Assembly (NCBI GenBank): GCA_033297075.1
Contig: MU858127.1
Coordinates: forward strand, 1 to 64,000
Length of the DNA: 64,000 bases
Reading direction: 5' to 3'
DNA from: Rhypophila decipiens
Lineage: Eukaryota; Ascomycota; Sordariomycetes; Sordariales; Naviculisporaceae
Position 1 is the first letter of the stretch. Every line of letters begins with the position of its first letter. A program made the translations under genes and the position numbers. Below are positions 30,476-41,632 of this stretch, piece by piece. The notes under the pieces were generated by a model. The model was not told where the DNA came from. It searched no databases and saw nothing but the letters and a program-made list of their open reading frames with translations.

Positions 30476-32869
30476 GCTGTGAGCGTTTGGAACTTCTCGC
30501 CCAGTTACTGTCGGTGTGGCACGTGGGTGTCGTAGAAACTGGAAACTGGAAACTGGTGAACCTCCTCGCAGAGCCCCTCGGTCCCTTTTTATTTGCAAAG
30601 ACGGGCAATGTCACTCTGAGGGACATTGGTTTTGAAATGGCCTATGCTGAAAGGAATTCTGCCGTGGATGGTTGCAGGAAGCTGCAGATGTGGTTTCCCG
30701 GCTCCCCTCATCGTCCACCAAGCAGGGCAATCGTCTGACGGAATGCAGCCAATGAGATTCAGCGATGTGCTTCTATATCAGAAGGAAGGGTATAAGTACC
30801 GCGCAGTCAAACTATGATTCGTTGCCCCGCCTGCCGGCCTGGTCGAGTGGGTATCAATATTGGATTTGGACTTGGGTGTAGTGGCGTCGTCGAATCGTCT
30901 TCAAGTATAATACGCAGGTTTGCCTTATCTCATGATCCAAGACAAATTGACTGATCCTATGGTGCTTGGGCCTTTGGTATCCCACGAAGGCTTGCCGCGG
31001 CGGCCGGCAGAACGATGCGGTGCAGGTGTAGGTGCAGGATGTTGTGTAACGTCCATCGGCTTGCATCTCTCGAGTTCCAATCAACACTCGCCGTGCAGAG
31101 TACTGTGCGTGGGTGTTGACCCTGGGCCACTTATCAGTACATCTCGCAAGCTGGAATGGTTGCACCTCAGTCCTCAACAAACTTCAAATTCCGCTGGTGA
31201 TGCCACCATCGGGGTCGGGCTACTCGTATTCGGAGTCGTGATCATAGCACCGACAAGGCAGTGAGGAGAGCCAATTGATGTCTAGGTATGCTTAATCTAG
31301 CAGATGCGGGCTGATGTGCGACTGGAGGCTGGGCCTAAGTTTGCATCTGCACAAGGTGGGACACTGTTGGCAATCTCATCCTTTTCGCTCTCCTTGACTA
31401 AATAGGTCAAAGGGAGCATAGGGAGAACCTGCAGCAGAAATATGCGCACCTTTCGCCAAGATAGTGTTCGGGAGGTGTCAAGTGTGACGTCGATAAACCA
31501 TCAATTCGTCTCGGTGGAAGAAAAAGATTGACGGGCCAGCCTGCCAGGAATACACAAGTGACGTTTTGGATGTCGCTGAGCCTGATATGGTTGTCGAGAG
31601 ACTTTAGCGGTCAGCATCCGCGCGCTCCTCTTCCTTTTGGCTGATTCGTCGTCGACGAGATAACACCAGAAGCTTGTGCTCACATCTAGATGGTACTTGA
31701 TCGCTCTGTACGTCCAACACGAGGCCGCCCGTAGGGTCCCGGGAGACGAAAATGCGCATTGTGGCTGGGGTGTCGTTGACGGTTGACTCCTCAGGGACGG
31801 AAATTATGGAAATGGAAGAAGCGAGGTTAATGAAGTTCTCCGTAAGGCTTGGAGTCCGTGTTGAACTTACGGAGAACACTTGTGGTCCACTTCCTGGATT
31901 GGAAGTATTTCGTATCGATAAATACCGTGACCCAAGTAGAAAGATTTGGGTTCTAATGCTGTAATGGCGCTTTTCAGTGACGAGAGTCTGACGGGTCGTG
32001 GAAGTCTGGACATGTGCGGGACAAGCCTGCCAGAGTTCATTGGTACGGACACTGGTTTAAGTCGAGGCTCATCTGTGAGTGGGAAGGAGCGCAGTTTTCG
32101 CTGTGGAGAATGCGACTTCAACATGTAAACCAAAGAGGGCGCATGGAGCTTTCAAGGGGCAAGTCCCACCTGTCGTACAAGCAACCGAAGATAGAAAATT
32201 CAAAATTGGCTGGGTGAATCTCAGTCCACGAGTAGAGGAATGACAGTTTTGCTTGCTGGGAATATCTTGATAACCCTCAGGGAGGTTTGCTTCAGTGCCT
32301 TGCATTCTCCCCTTGATCTCACTCATAACCCCAACCCTAAGATGGATTTCTGGGCAACACAGCCAACACTATATTGAGTTATACCATTACAGCCCAATTA
32401 TCATTATGAGATTTGAACACCAACCAACGTTGAGGCACATCCAATATCGCACATCCCATACATGTAGGCACCTCAAATACCTCGTAATGACCTTTTGTTT
32501 TGGGGATAACCAAGCAAATCGGGCGACTGGGCAAAAGTGCATCTGGCCGCTGGAATAAGCACTGATACTGGCAAGGATGCTGAGCTGACAGCTGCAAGAC
32601 CGTTTGAATTTCTGACCAACGGGCCAAATACAGGCTAGGGCCCCGCTTTTAGCCTCCCTTGTCAGCACCAAAAGCGAACCAAAGTTCATCTGGCACAACT
32701 TTTCAACCTCCGCCACTACCGAGGACCGATCTAGGTAGACTCTCCATCATTCTCACGACAAGTCGGCTTCGCCCCTAGCCGATGATATTGCCGTTCTTTC
32801 GCGCTCATAAAATCTCTTGCTCAAATCAAACGCTACTCTGCTTTTGATTGATATCCACAATTCGAAACC
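30476..32869. other. Gene-poor stretch
   Basis: No firm gene. On the minus strand, frames from 32326 down to about 31604 contain a possible donor (CC|GTAAGT near 31867) and protein-like pieces (MSEIKGRMQGTEANLPEGY, SSLKSAITALEPKSFYLGH), but I could not build a consistent model. 32700-32869 is the leader of the PP2C gene. Confidence 0.35.
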
Positions 32870-34778
32870 ATGTCGCTCTCTCGAGTCGCGAGCAGATGCG
32901 GGAACCCGAACCGCCTCTCGGCAGGACAGAATCTCGTGCTCTCCCGCCATGTTATAGGGGGGCCCTCCTTCGTTACTAGACGAGCCAACGCTCCTGCTAT
33001 GAACCTATCATCATCCCAAAGCGGCCCGGGTGCAAGCAATGGCTCTTTCGCTGCTTCTCCCAAGGCACTTGCTCTCGGAGCTGTGTTCGTTGCGGGTTTC
33101 GCTGCGGCCCTCTACTCGACCGAGGATATCCGTCTCGACACCACCAAGGCCTACAACCCCGATGCAGCCTGGTCTGATGCAGCAATCGTCAAGCCAAACA
33201 TGAAGTCAAAGGCCCTACCCAAGACTCTGCATGAGGGACTGACATCCTCGGCCAAACCATCCTCCGAAAGCATCGTCAAGCATGGCACTGAGGATCGCTC
33301 TTACGACTTGCTCAGCCCTGAGCAAGTAACGAAGCACTTGAGCAATCACGAGACTAGCACAGCAGTCAACAAATGCGGTGTCTTGCGCTACGACACGAAC
33401 CAGGTTCTCTGCAACGAGCCGCTCGAGGATGACCACGACGAGTTGATTGTCACCAGCTCTGGCCCAACTGATTCTGTCAAGTGGGCCTTTTGGGCCATCT
33501 ATGACGGCCATTCGTAAGTCTCTGAAATATTGTATCCAATATTTCATACGCTGACATGAGTTCTCCTCCCAGGGGCTGGGCCACCGCCGCTAAGCTGCGC
33601 CAAACTTTGATTCCCCACGTCTATCACGATTTGGCCGAGCTATACAATAATTCGTCCTCATCCGGCAGTATCGTTCAGCCATCTTTCCAATCGAATTTGG
33701 ATGTCATCAAGACAATCCAGTCTACATTCCTCGCCCTTGACTATGAAATCGTCTGGTCACATCTCGACGCCGTCAAGAAGGCAGAGTCCAGGGCCTTGGG
33801 TACCAAGCTTCTCGCCCCGGCACTTTCGGGTTCGTGTGCTCTGCTGGCATTCTACGATACAACAAGCCAACTGCTGCGTGTGGCCTGTACGGGCGACTGC
33901 CGCGCCGTCCTGGGCAGACGGGTTGACGACATGACGTGGTCGGCAACGCCTCTTTCTTCCGACCAGACCGGCGCGAACCCCGACGAGGCCGCCCGTATCC
34001 GGACCGAACACCCCGGAGAGGAGGACTGCGTCGCAAACGGACGTCTGCTCGGGTATGAGCCCTCGCGCGTCTTTGGTGACGCCACTCTGAAGTGGTCGAA
34101 GAAGCTTTCCCAAGAGATCCGTAAGAAGTTCTATGGCAAGAGCCCATCAGAAAAGGTCCTCACCCCGCCCTATGCCACGGCCGAGCCCGTGGTCACTACG
34201 ACAAAGATACACCCGGAGAAGGGTGACTTTGTTGTGATGGCCTGCGACGGGCTGTGGGAGATGCTGTCAAACGAGGAGGTTGTCGCCCTCGTGGCCGAGT
34301 GGATTGACAAGAAGGACCAACTTGCCGCTCCCAAGTCCCTGGAGCCCAAGTCTTGGTGGTCTAGATTCTTCGGCGGAGACAAGAACGAGATCAATCGCTT
34401 GCCCTATGTTGTGTCCAGCGCTGATGCGAACAAGTTTTACCGTGAAGCTCCAGTCCGGCCACGCCAGTGGCAGATTACGCCTACTGATACTCCCGGCTCA
34501 AAAGGACGTACTCGCCAGTTTGTCGTTCAGGATGCCAATGTCGCTACCCATCTCATTCGGAACGGTCTCGGGGGCGGAGACCACGATCTCGTCTCGTCGC
34601 TGCTGATGCTGGAGGGCAAGAATGCCCGCCGATTCCGGTAAGTCCTACCGTTCCCAATTACACCAGAGGCATCATCAAAGTATGTGTGATCATGCTAATA
34701 TCGTTTCCCTCCTCCAGTGACGACCTAACCGTTACCGTCATCTTCTTTGGCCCCGAGGCGGATAACAACAAGAAGTAA
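32870..34778 (+). CDS. Mitochondrial PP2C-family protein phosphatase (589 aa)
   Basis: Exons 32870-33513, 33573-34637 and 34718-34778, with GTAAGT donors and CCCAG/CCAG acceptors, all in phase 2. The N-terminus is rich in Ser/Arg with no acidic residue (MSLSRVASRCGNPNRL), as in a mitochondrial presequence. A hydrophobic span (ALALGAVFVAGFAAALYS) follows. PP2C metal-binding and core motifs occur in order: WAIYDGHSGW (split by intron 1), SGSCALLAFYD, ACTGDCRAVLG, GRLLGYEPSRVFGD, FVVMACDGLWEMLSNEE, and DDLTVTVIFF in the last exon. The Asp residues needed to bind two Mg/Mn ions are present. Fungal proteins of this layout are the Ptc5-like phosphatases that dephosphorylate pyruvate dehydrogenase E1-alpha in mitochondria. 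That substrate is inferred from the family. Confidence 0.93.
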
Positions 34779-35608
34779 ACATAGACGTCCGGTTCAGACT
34801 TGTAGCCAGGGGGAACAATGGCTCAAAATACAAGACATGTGCTGCTCGTTGAGGGGGCTTTGATTTGCTATCATGGCGGCAGGGTTATCTGGGAGTGGGA
34901 AATGCTAGTGATGCTCGTTCTCACATGCGAACTACTGCGCTCAGAAAACCCTGGCAGTCGGTCTCCGGAATTGGCGTTGGCCCACAGGCCAGGAAGGCGA
35001 AAACTTTGCGCTAGTTTGGACTCCATTCACGCATATGGGTCTTGTCTGACCGCATTCTTAGCTACCTAGGTAGTACTAGTATCATCAACTAATTCAAACG
35101 GAAAAGATCGGCCAAACGGTTGTCGTTCAGCGGTTTGATAACGACGCCTTCCCCGTTTCTTAGTCCAGGACATGGTCGTTCTCGTAGTCATTATGGGCCA
35201 CAGCAGTCAGTGAATTGCAATGAGTAGTGTGTTATTTCTGTTTCAACGTCTCTAGGCTTTCAGGGTCTCCTTTTTCGCTAGGTTGAACTTGACAGAACAT
35301 CGCGGCACCCCAAAGTCGCTCTAGTTACTCTCGCCCCCTAGTGTACTTGGTTCCAACTGCTAACCGCGACTAGAGCCGCACTGATACCGAACTAAAGCTT
35401 GCGCGTGCGTGCGTGTTGCATGCTTGTGAGATCATAGCTGTGCCTGGAGCGGTAAGCGAGTTCCGACCTGTTTGTCCTCCTTGGTCTCCGTGACTGACTG
35501 TCTCCTGGATATAAGCCGTGGATTGTTCTCTCCCAATTTCCTTTCTTCGTTCATCACGGATCCAGTCACTCGTTTCTCACATTCAGTTCCTAAAAACCCC
35601 AAAACAAG
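34779..35608. other. Intergenic between PP2C and b561 genes
   Basis: No gene seen. The final 150 bp form a CT-rich leader (CTCTCCCAATTTCC, CACTCGTTTCTCAC). Confidence 0.4.
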
Positions 35609-36627
35609 ATGGATTCCAAGAACTTCCAGCTCGGGCTATTAACAGCCCTTCTCGGTAAGACCTCAGCTTCCGTCCTCACCACCGTGACCTACCTGCCTAC
35701 CTCTATGTATGTTGACTGACTGAATACAGCACCGGGTGTCATGGCCACACCGCAATTCCCGGATTTTTCCTCGGGCTCCAACCCATTTTCTTCCTCCTCA
35801 GGGGGAGGAAGCTCTTCTTCTTCCTCGAGCTCATCATCAGATTCATCAAACGGGAACTTGTACTCTGGCCAACGGGGCGGGCCGGGATTCGATGTCGAAG
35901 CGGCGATGCAAGCGCGAGCTATCCACGGCGTGCTGGCTGCCCTGACCATGGTGGTCTTTTTCCCCTTGGGCTCGATCGCGATGCGCGTGATTCCTGGACG
36001 GCATGCGATTCATGTCCATGCCATTGCGCAGATGATTGCTTATGTGGTTTATATCTGTGCTGTTGGGTTGGGGTTGTATCTTGTGAGGGAGGTGCAGATT
36101 CCTGGGGTTGGGAATTTGGTATGTTTGCTGCTGCTTCATAATGAAGAATATTATTATTTAAAAGGGTGAGATGGATGACTAACATGACTGTGTTGTTTGT
36201 GTTTTCTTAGATGGACAACCCGGAGACAAACTACCACCCCATCATCGGCCTCGTTGTCCTGGTCGCCTTGTTTCTGCAACCTCTGTTCGGGGTCATCCAC
36301 CACGCCAAGTTCAAGAAGACGGGGAGGAGACAGATCTGGTCGTATCTGCATATCTTCAACGGGCGAATCTTTATCACGCTGGGCATTGCGAACGGTGCGT
36401 TGGGCCTGTATATGGCGAGAGAGTCCAAGGAGCGCAAGACGGCGTATATCGCTGTTTCCGGTGTCATTTGGGGGCTTTGGATGGCCAGCGCTGCATGGGG
36501 TGAGTTTAAGAAGTGGCGAGCCAGCAAGACTGCGCTGGGTAGAGGTGGTGAGCCTTTGCTTGTGAGTGAGGAGGAGGGCAATCAGAATGGGAAGGGTAAG
36601 GGTGTTATTAGGGATTCTCATTTCTAG
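35609..36627 (+). CDS. Cytochrome b561-like membrane protein with signal peptide (283 aa)
   Basis: Exons 35609-35654, 35730-36118 and 36211-36627, with GTAAGA/GTATGT donors and ATACAG/TTCTTAG acceptors. The first 20 residues are a signal peptide (MDSKNFQLGLLTALLAPGVM). A Ser-rich extracytoplasmic segment with a run of more than ten Ser follows. About five transmembrane helices make up a cytochrome b561 domain. The characteristic His residues are visible in HGVLAALTMVVF, HVHAIAQ, HPIIGLVVLVALF and HIFNGR and would hold two haems. The cytosolic tail is charged and Gly-rich. Related fungal proteins, often with an N-terminal DOMON domain, are predicted transmembrane electron carriers or ferric reductases. 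Here the N-terminal domain is absent and replaced by the Ser-rich segment. Confidence 0.85.
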
Positions 36628-37275
36628 GTGTTTTCGTGGTGAAATCAAGTAAGGGTGAGGTGAGAGGAAGTCGGAATGAGATGTAAGATGAGTCGGTGGT
36701 TTGTTTAACTTGAGCATTGCGTGGTTGTGATAACATTTGGGCTTGACTATGCGGCTGGCGTCAACTCGTCATTTCGCTGGCATTAAACTTTTAATTAGAC
36801 AGTTAATGTATTTTTTCTTTCTTTTGTTTTACTTGAGCAGAGGTTCATATTCGGTTCGGTTTGTGAGAAGCTCAATCGCACGAGTGAGGGTCACATCTTT
36901 GCTTCGGTCTTCAGTCATATAAAGTGGACTGCATTTTCTTTCCGATGATATGCAACGAAATTGTATCCATCCCTACTCAACCTTCAACTCATTCAATGCC
37001 AGAAACATCAAAATTGGTCCTCCCAAAGTGAAAGCTGATCCATCTTGTGAAACTCATCAGCGGAGTGAGTCCAACACAGCGCCCCACTTTTAGGACGCCA
37101 CAGCAAGAAAACTTGCCGACAGGGGCCGAAAGCGCAAACTCACAACCAACCACCATCGCGAGCTCACGACAACTCGCTTCTCGCCCGTCTCGTCGCGCAA
37201 CACGCCTAGGCTTGTCTGAGAGGACTTGCTGACGGTATCGCTCTCTTTGCGCAAGATTTGGGACGGATCGGCGAC
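36628..37275. other. Intergenic
   Basis: No gene seen. Confidence 0.4.
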
Positions 37276-38466
37276 ATGTGTCCCCACGCAGTGCCAGACC
37301 CTTTGAACCCTTCTCCTCCATCTCCCTTGCTGTCGAGAACGTGTGTCCGCGCTGGTGCAACTCAGACCGGCCTGCATCATGATCTCATCACTCTCATTTT
37401 TACCACCTCTCCAACGCCATCAGCGCCATCTACAGAGCTACTTTCAGAAGTTATTCATTCATTTCAAAAACATTGCCCTTCGCTCACCGCTTGTCGAGTC
37501 ATTCTGGTCATCGACACTTTCGATCGTGTGTCGTCGCAAAATCGCTTGAAAAAGGGGACTGTGACGGCTGACGGCGCAACTAAATTCGCCGAATACAAAC
37601 AGAATGCCAAAAATCTCATCATCAACGAATACTCGCGGCGATTCGACAAGGACGAGGCGAATAACGAGCTGACTGTTGCCGAGGGCGAAGCAGAGTACGG
37701 CTCAGATGTGTACGCGCAACAGACCAACGCCGTGCCCTTGACCATCACCAAGACGAGGAACGGGCTTGTCACCTTCATCGAGCCAGACCAGCGCTTGGGA
37801 TTTGGTCTTGCAGTTCGCTCAGCATTGCGCCTAACCGAGACGCCCTACGTTTGGGTCCAGCAGCACGACTGGTCGCTTGTGTCGGACATACCTCTCACGC
37901 CGCTCTTGGATATCATGCGGAAAACTGAGGCCGACCCGAGTTCCCACCCAGACCCTCTCACAGGATTGGTGTCGAACATCTCTGTCCCGGTCAAATATAT
38001 ATGCTTCCCCTCGACCCGCATGCTTTCATATGCGACATCTGACCACGTGGTGCAGTTTCCTGCCCTGAAGGCGCTCACCAACCTATACAAGCAAAGCTTT
38101 TCCTTGCACTCCCCTGAAACCGACACGTCGGTCAAGATACCTCTTACTCCCATGTTCTTTTGGTTTGACAAGCCGCACATCGCATCTACAGGACATTATC
38201 TCAATCATGTCTTTCCCAACAGATTAGCCATGATGCGCGGTGCTTTCATCGAAGATACGGTTGGCCATCGCGCACGTACCGAGATGAAGAATGGAGAGTG
38301 GATTAAATGGGCCTGTTGGCTGTATTATCCTGATGAAGGGAAGAAATTGGTACTGAGGCATCTAAAGGGGCGCACGTGGAGGGGCACCGACGGAGAAGAG
38401 GAGCAGATACTGGAGTGGAAGAGACTGAATGCGCTCAAGCAACACAGGAAACACAAGAAATTGTAA
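37276..38466 (+). CDS. Conserved fungal protein, possible glycosyltransferase-like fold (396 aa)
   Basis: Intronless. I start at ATG 37276 (MCPHAVPDPLNPSPPSPLL). A Rossmann-like beginning (LITLIFTTSPTPSAPS, then CRVILVIDTFDRVSS) and a central ETPYVWVQQHDWSLVSDIP resemble the donor-binding region of GT-A glycosyltransferases. The C-terminal part has EWIKWACWLYYPDEGKKLVL and a basic end (LKQHRKHKKL). No signal peptide or membrane span. I have seen proteins of this layout in fungi and algae without a known function, so the fold suggestion is an inference. It shares no operon-like arrangement with its neighbours. Confidence 0.7.
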   Translation: MCPHAVPDPLNPSPPSPLLSRTCVRAGATQTGLHHDLITLIFTTSPTPSAPSTELLSEVIHSFQKHCPSLTACRVILVIDTFDRVSSQNRLKKGTVTADGATKFAEYKQNAKNLIINEYSRRFDKDEANNELTVAEGEAEYGSDVYAQQTNAVPLTITKTRNGLVTFIEPDQRLGFGLAVRSALRLTETPYVWVQQHDWSLVSDIPLTPLLDIMRKTEADPSSHPDPLTGLVSNISVPVKYICFPSTRMLSYATSDHVVQFPALKALTNLYKQSFSLHSPETDTSVKIPLTPMFFWFDKPHIASTGHYLNHVFPNRLAMMRGAFIEDTVGHRARTEMKNGEWIKWACWLYYPDEGKKLVLRHLKGRTWRGTDGEEEQILEWKRLNALKQHRKHKKL

Positions 38467-38816
38467 AGACGTTCAATACCTACCCATTCTGGGCAGCGGA
38501 ACAAGCCGCCCAAGCTGCTGACCCGAGTTCGTGCAGCTAGAGGCTCCAGGCCGTTCCGGCCCGTGTAACCATAAATCGGTGTCCTTTGTTGCTTGGCGGC
38601 CCCCAACTGCAGGTGGTCGGTCAGTCAGGCCTGTCTCGCCCCAGACGGACACGGCAACTCACCGAACCCATTCCTTTGAATGCCGCTGCCGGTCTGCCCC
38701 TCAGGAATTTGTCAGCGTGTCAGCACAATCTCACCCATCAACCTGCCAGATATCTACACCTCCACTCGTGACTTGACCTAACCCCTTCCGATATCGACAG
38801 CACCAACCAAATCAAA
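38467..38816. other. Intergenic, promoter of the Zn2Cys6 gene
   Basis: 350 bp with no gene. The last 80 bp are CA/CT-rich leader. Confidence 0.4.
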
Positions 38817-40376
38817 ATGCCGGCAAATACAAATACAGCAGCAGGCAGTCGGGTCAAGTACCGATCCTCCTGCGACCGGTGCCAGGACAACAAGGTCAAG
38901 TGCGGACAGGAGAAGCCAGAATGCGACCGTTGCGTCAAGAAGCGCCTCGTGTGCGTCTACAGTCCCATCCGGACTATGGGCCGACCCCGGAAGGCCCAGC
39001 CGGGTACGGGTACTCCTGCGACCACTGACAGCAATGCTTCTCCTCGGGTCGCCAACCCTTCTGCCCAGAAGGAATCCTCACCAGTTGAGCATGCGCCCAC
39101 GGTGGCAACGGCCATCATCACGCCCCCTCAGGAACACTACTCCCCGGATGTAATGCAAGGCGTCGAGGAAGACCATCATCGCATCAGCCCCTTGTCGCAC
39201 AACATCCCCGACCCTGCCCATGACACTGGCAGCATCGATCCAGAGCTAAACATCGTCACCCCAATCAATCTCGACACTCCACTCAGCAGCAACCTGAACT
39301 ATCCCTCGTCCTCGACCGGTACCAGGACAGCTAGTGGAGGCAGCACCAATGGCGATGCCTCCAGTACAACGGGCATCACTGCCCCGAGTATCACCTCTGG
39401 CCCCTCGCCACCATCATCATGCTATACCTCCATCCTCACCCGCTCTCTCAAGCTCGAACAGATTCTGCACTCAGCAGCGGGCGACCCTATCGGCCTAGAA
39501 GCCGCCCTCGAGGCAGAATCTGATTTCCGCGCTCTCAAGACCCAGCTGTTCAACTGCCCCGGCGGCGGTCACCACGGCGAAAACCCGCCCAAACATGTCA
39601 CCGCCATTACAGGGACGTCATTCATTCTCGCTCCGCAGCACAGCGTCGCCAACAGCCCGCCTTGTCTAGCAGCTCTGATGGAATCTCGTCTCTGTCTGAC
39701 AACACTGATCATGTACGCCGAGCGTGTCGCCGAGGTTCTCAAAGATGCGATAGCAGATTTCCAGCCCTTTCCAGGACTCGATTCGTGTTCCACGCGGTGT
39801 TCGTACTTTGGGGTGCAGAATTATCGCGTCTTGAGGGCGATGGACTTTCATGCGCTCAGGGTGGACGGATTCTTTTTGGATAGGGGTAGTGAGCGGGTGA
39901 ATCGGCTTTGGGACCTGCGGTCTGTCCGGGAGCAGCTGAATCTTGCGAGTCGGGGTGGGGCCGATGGGGAAACTGCAAAGTCCGAGTTTGAAGTGGTGAC
40001 TGCGCCGGAGCGACGGGACTCCCCACCAGCACAGCCAACAGCAGCAGAACAAGACGATGGCGAGCGGGGGAATGGGTACGAGAATAGCAACTTTGGGAGT
40101 ATGACGCCTGCGGAAGGGCGTGCGTTGCGAAGGATATTCAGGCTGAGGATGCAAAAGTTTAGGGGCGCGCTGGTGGATATCCAGCGGTTTGTGAGCCCCC
40201 CTTCTGCTGGTTCGCAAAAGCAAAAGCAAACGGGGACAGTTGCTGGTCAGGAAGAAGAGGAAAATCATGATTTGCAGATGGTGAAGCAGTCGCTGGCGTT
40301 TGTCGAGCCTATGGTGGATAATTTGGTCAGGAGGGTTGAGGTTATGCAGCAGGTCATGGCTGGGACGCTGGGTTAA
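38817..40376 (+). CDS. Zn2Cys6 transcription factor with AflR-like C-terminal region (519 aa)
   Basis: Intronless. The DNA-binding cluster C-x2-C-x6-C-x6-C-x2-C-x6-C spans residues 19-46 (SCDRCQDNKVKC to CVKKRLVC) and is preceded by a Arg/Lys-containing segment; a basic GRPRKAQ linker follows. The middle is Ser/Thr/Pro-rich and disordered. The C-terminal half contains helices of the kind found in the aflatoxin-regulatory-protein (AflR) domain: CLAALMESRLCLTTLIMYAE, then FRGALVDIQRFV, then LVRRVEVMQQ at the end. AflR-type regulators often control secondary metabolite clusters, but no biosynthetic core gene lies in this window. The P450 at 28.8-30.5 kb is 8 kb away and separated by housekeeping genes, so a link is not supported. 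Confidence 0.85.
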   Translation: MPANTNTAAGSRVKYRSSCDRCQDNKVKCGQEKPECDRCVKKRLVCVYSPIRTMGRPRKAQPGTGTPATTDSNASPRVANPSAQKESSPVEHAPTVATAIITPPQEHYSPDVMQGVEEDHHRISPLSHNIPDPAHDTGSIDPELNIVTPINLDTPLSSNLNYPSSSTGTRTASGGSTNGDASSTTGITAPSITSGPSPPSSCYTSILTRSLKLEQILHSAAGDPIGLEAALEAESDFRALKTQLFNCPGGGHHGENPPKHVTAITGTSFILAPQHSVANSPPCLAALMESRLCLTTLIMYAERVAEVLKDAIADFQPFPGLDSCSTRCSYFGVQNYRVLRAMDFHALRVDGFFLDRGSERVNRLWDLRSVREQLNLASRGGADGETAKSEFEVVTAPERRDSPPAQPTAAEQDDGERGNGYENSNFGSMTPAEGRALRRIFRLRMQKFRGALVDIQRFVSPPSAGSQKQKQTGTVAGQEEEENHDLQMVKQSLAFVEPMVDNLVRRVEVMQQVMAGTLG

Positions 40377-40732
40377 GATACTTGGGCTTGTGTGGGACAT
40401 GTTTACACGTGGATTTGGGTTGGTCGTTGATATATACCAAAATAGGGAATGGCTTTTGGGTTCTCTTCATTTCGAGCTATGTATGGCGTTGCCGCGTTGG
40501 TGGGATATTTTCACTGTCTGGGGCCATTCATTCTGATTTAGTACTGCTGCTGATCTGGGGGCAATTACGAAGAATATGATAATTTTTGGCTGTCAATACC
40601 CGGGCCAAGTATGTGCCACTGTGATCCAAGTCGAGGGTAGTATCCTGACACGACATCTCGCTCCCCAGTCTAGATCTCGGTCGACACTATCTTGCCGATT
40701 TGCCTCGATCTATGCTATCCGTTCACGATAAA
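40377..40732. other. Convergent 3' intergenic region
   Basis: About 355 bp between the stops of two convergent genes, T/G-rich as expected for a 3' untranslated region. No feature. Confidence 0.4.
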
Positions 40733-41632
40733 TCACCATCTAGTAGCATCTTTACCCACTTCCCCATTCTCCAAGAAATCAAGCCGCCTCAGACACTGAT
40801 ACAAGCGCATGTTGATCTCGCTCATTTCCTCGTCTGTAGGCGGTGGTCCCTGTATCTCCTCCTCCAAGTCAACATCCACTGTGCCCATATTCGTGTCCAT
40901 TTCCATGTCCCAGTCGAGATTTAGACTACTACTGCTGCTACCAGCGAAGAGCCCATTGCCCGTACTAGTAGTCTTATTCATCAGCCCGGCGCTGATACCA
41001 CCACCGGCAGAGTAAACAGAATTCCCCGCTGCTGCGCGAATCATGACGACCCGTCTTTGAATCTCGGATAACAGACCGCCCAGCTCCTCGATCGACGTAC
41101 GGAGAGCTTCTTGCAGCAGAATCTGTGTCTCGTCTTGCTCGAGGCGGTATATGCCTATGTGTCCTGCTGTCGCTGCTCCTGGGGCTCCTGCTGCAAGGCC
41201 AGGTATGGGTGATGGCAGTGGTGCTGATGTTGTGGTGGCGTTAAAGACCATCTTCCAGAGGTGTGCTTCGTACTTGACGGTTATGGACCGTAGCGCTGTT
41301 ACCATGTATCGTAGGATGGTTGGGGAGGCCAGATGGAGCGCCGAGTTGGGACAGGTGGTGGAGAGGCGTGCCCAGTGGGTTGTTAGGGCCCGGCCGTGGA
41401 GGAGAGCTGCGCTGGGAGAGGAAGCTGCTGCTGCTTGGGAAGTGGATGATGGGGATATCGGGTAAGATCCTGGACCTGGTGTTGGAATTGGGCTGGAGAA
41501 GAAGGATGTTGAGCTCGGTGATGACGATTGGCGGAGGAGAGGGTTTGAAGTTACTTCGTCGTCGTCGGTTTGGTCATCGCGCCTTAGACGTCGGGTCGCG
41601 GCGAGACAGCCGCAGGTTGTGGATATTGACAT
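40733..41632 (-). CDS. AflR-domain-like protein lacking a zinc cluster (299 aa)
   Basis: Intronless as modelled. A Ser/Pro/Ala-rich N-terminus (SSPSSTSFFSSPIPTPGPG) leads to a helical region similar in order to the C-terminal half of the Zn2Cys6 protein at 38817. Examples are LHLASPTILRYMVTALRSIT, then ETQILLQEALRTSIEELGG with LLSEIQRRV (compare FRGALVDIQRFV), and MRLYQCLRRLDFLENG near the end. There is no Cys cluster; only two Cys are near the N-terminus (TTCGCLAATRRLRR). It could be a diverged partner or a copy that lost its DNA-binding exon. A missing 5' exon upstream of 41632 cannot be excluded. The two genes converge with 355 bp between them, suggesting local inverted duplication. Confidence 0.6.
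   Translation of the reverse strand: MSISTTCGCLAATRRLRRDDQTDDDEVTSNPLLRQSSSPSSTSFFSSPIPTPGPGSYPISPSSTSQAAAASSPSAALLHGRALTTHWARLSTTCPNSALHLASPTILRYMVTALRSITVKYEAHLWKMVFNATTTSAPLPSPIPGLAAGAPGAATAGHIGIYRLEQDETQILLQEALRTSIEELGGLLSEIQRRVVMIRAAAGNSVYSAGGGISAGLMNKTTSTGNGLFAGSSSSSLNLDWDMEMDTNMGTVDVDLEEEIQGPPPTDEEMSEINMRLYQCLRRLDFLENGEVGKDATRW

Noticed and set aside
31604..32326. Possible multi-exon minus-strand gene
   Set aside because: One good donor-like site exists, but exons could not be joined in phase and no family was recognised.
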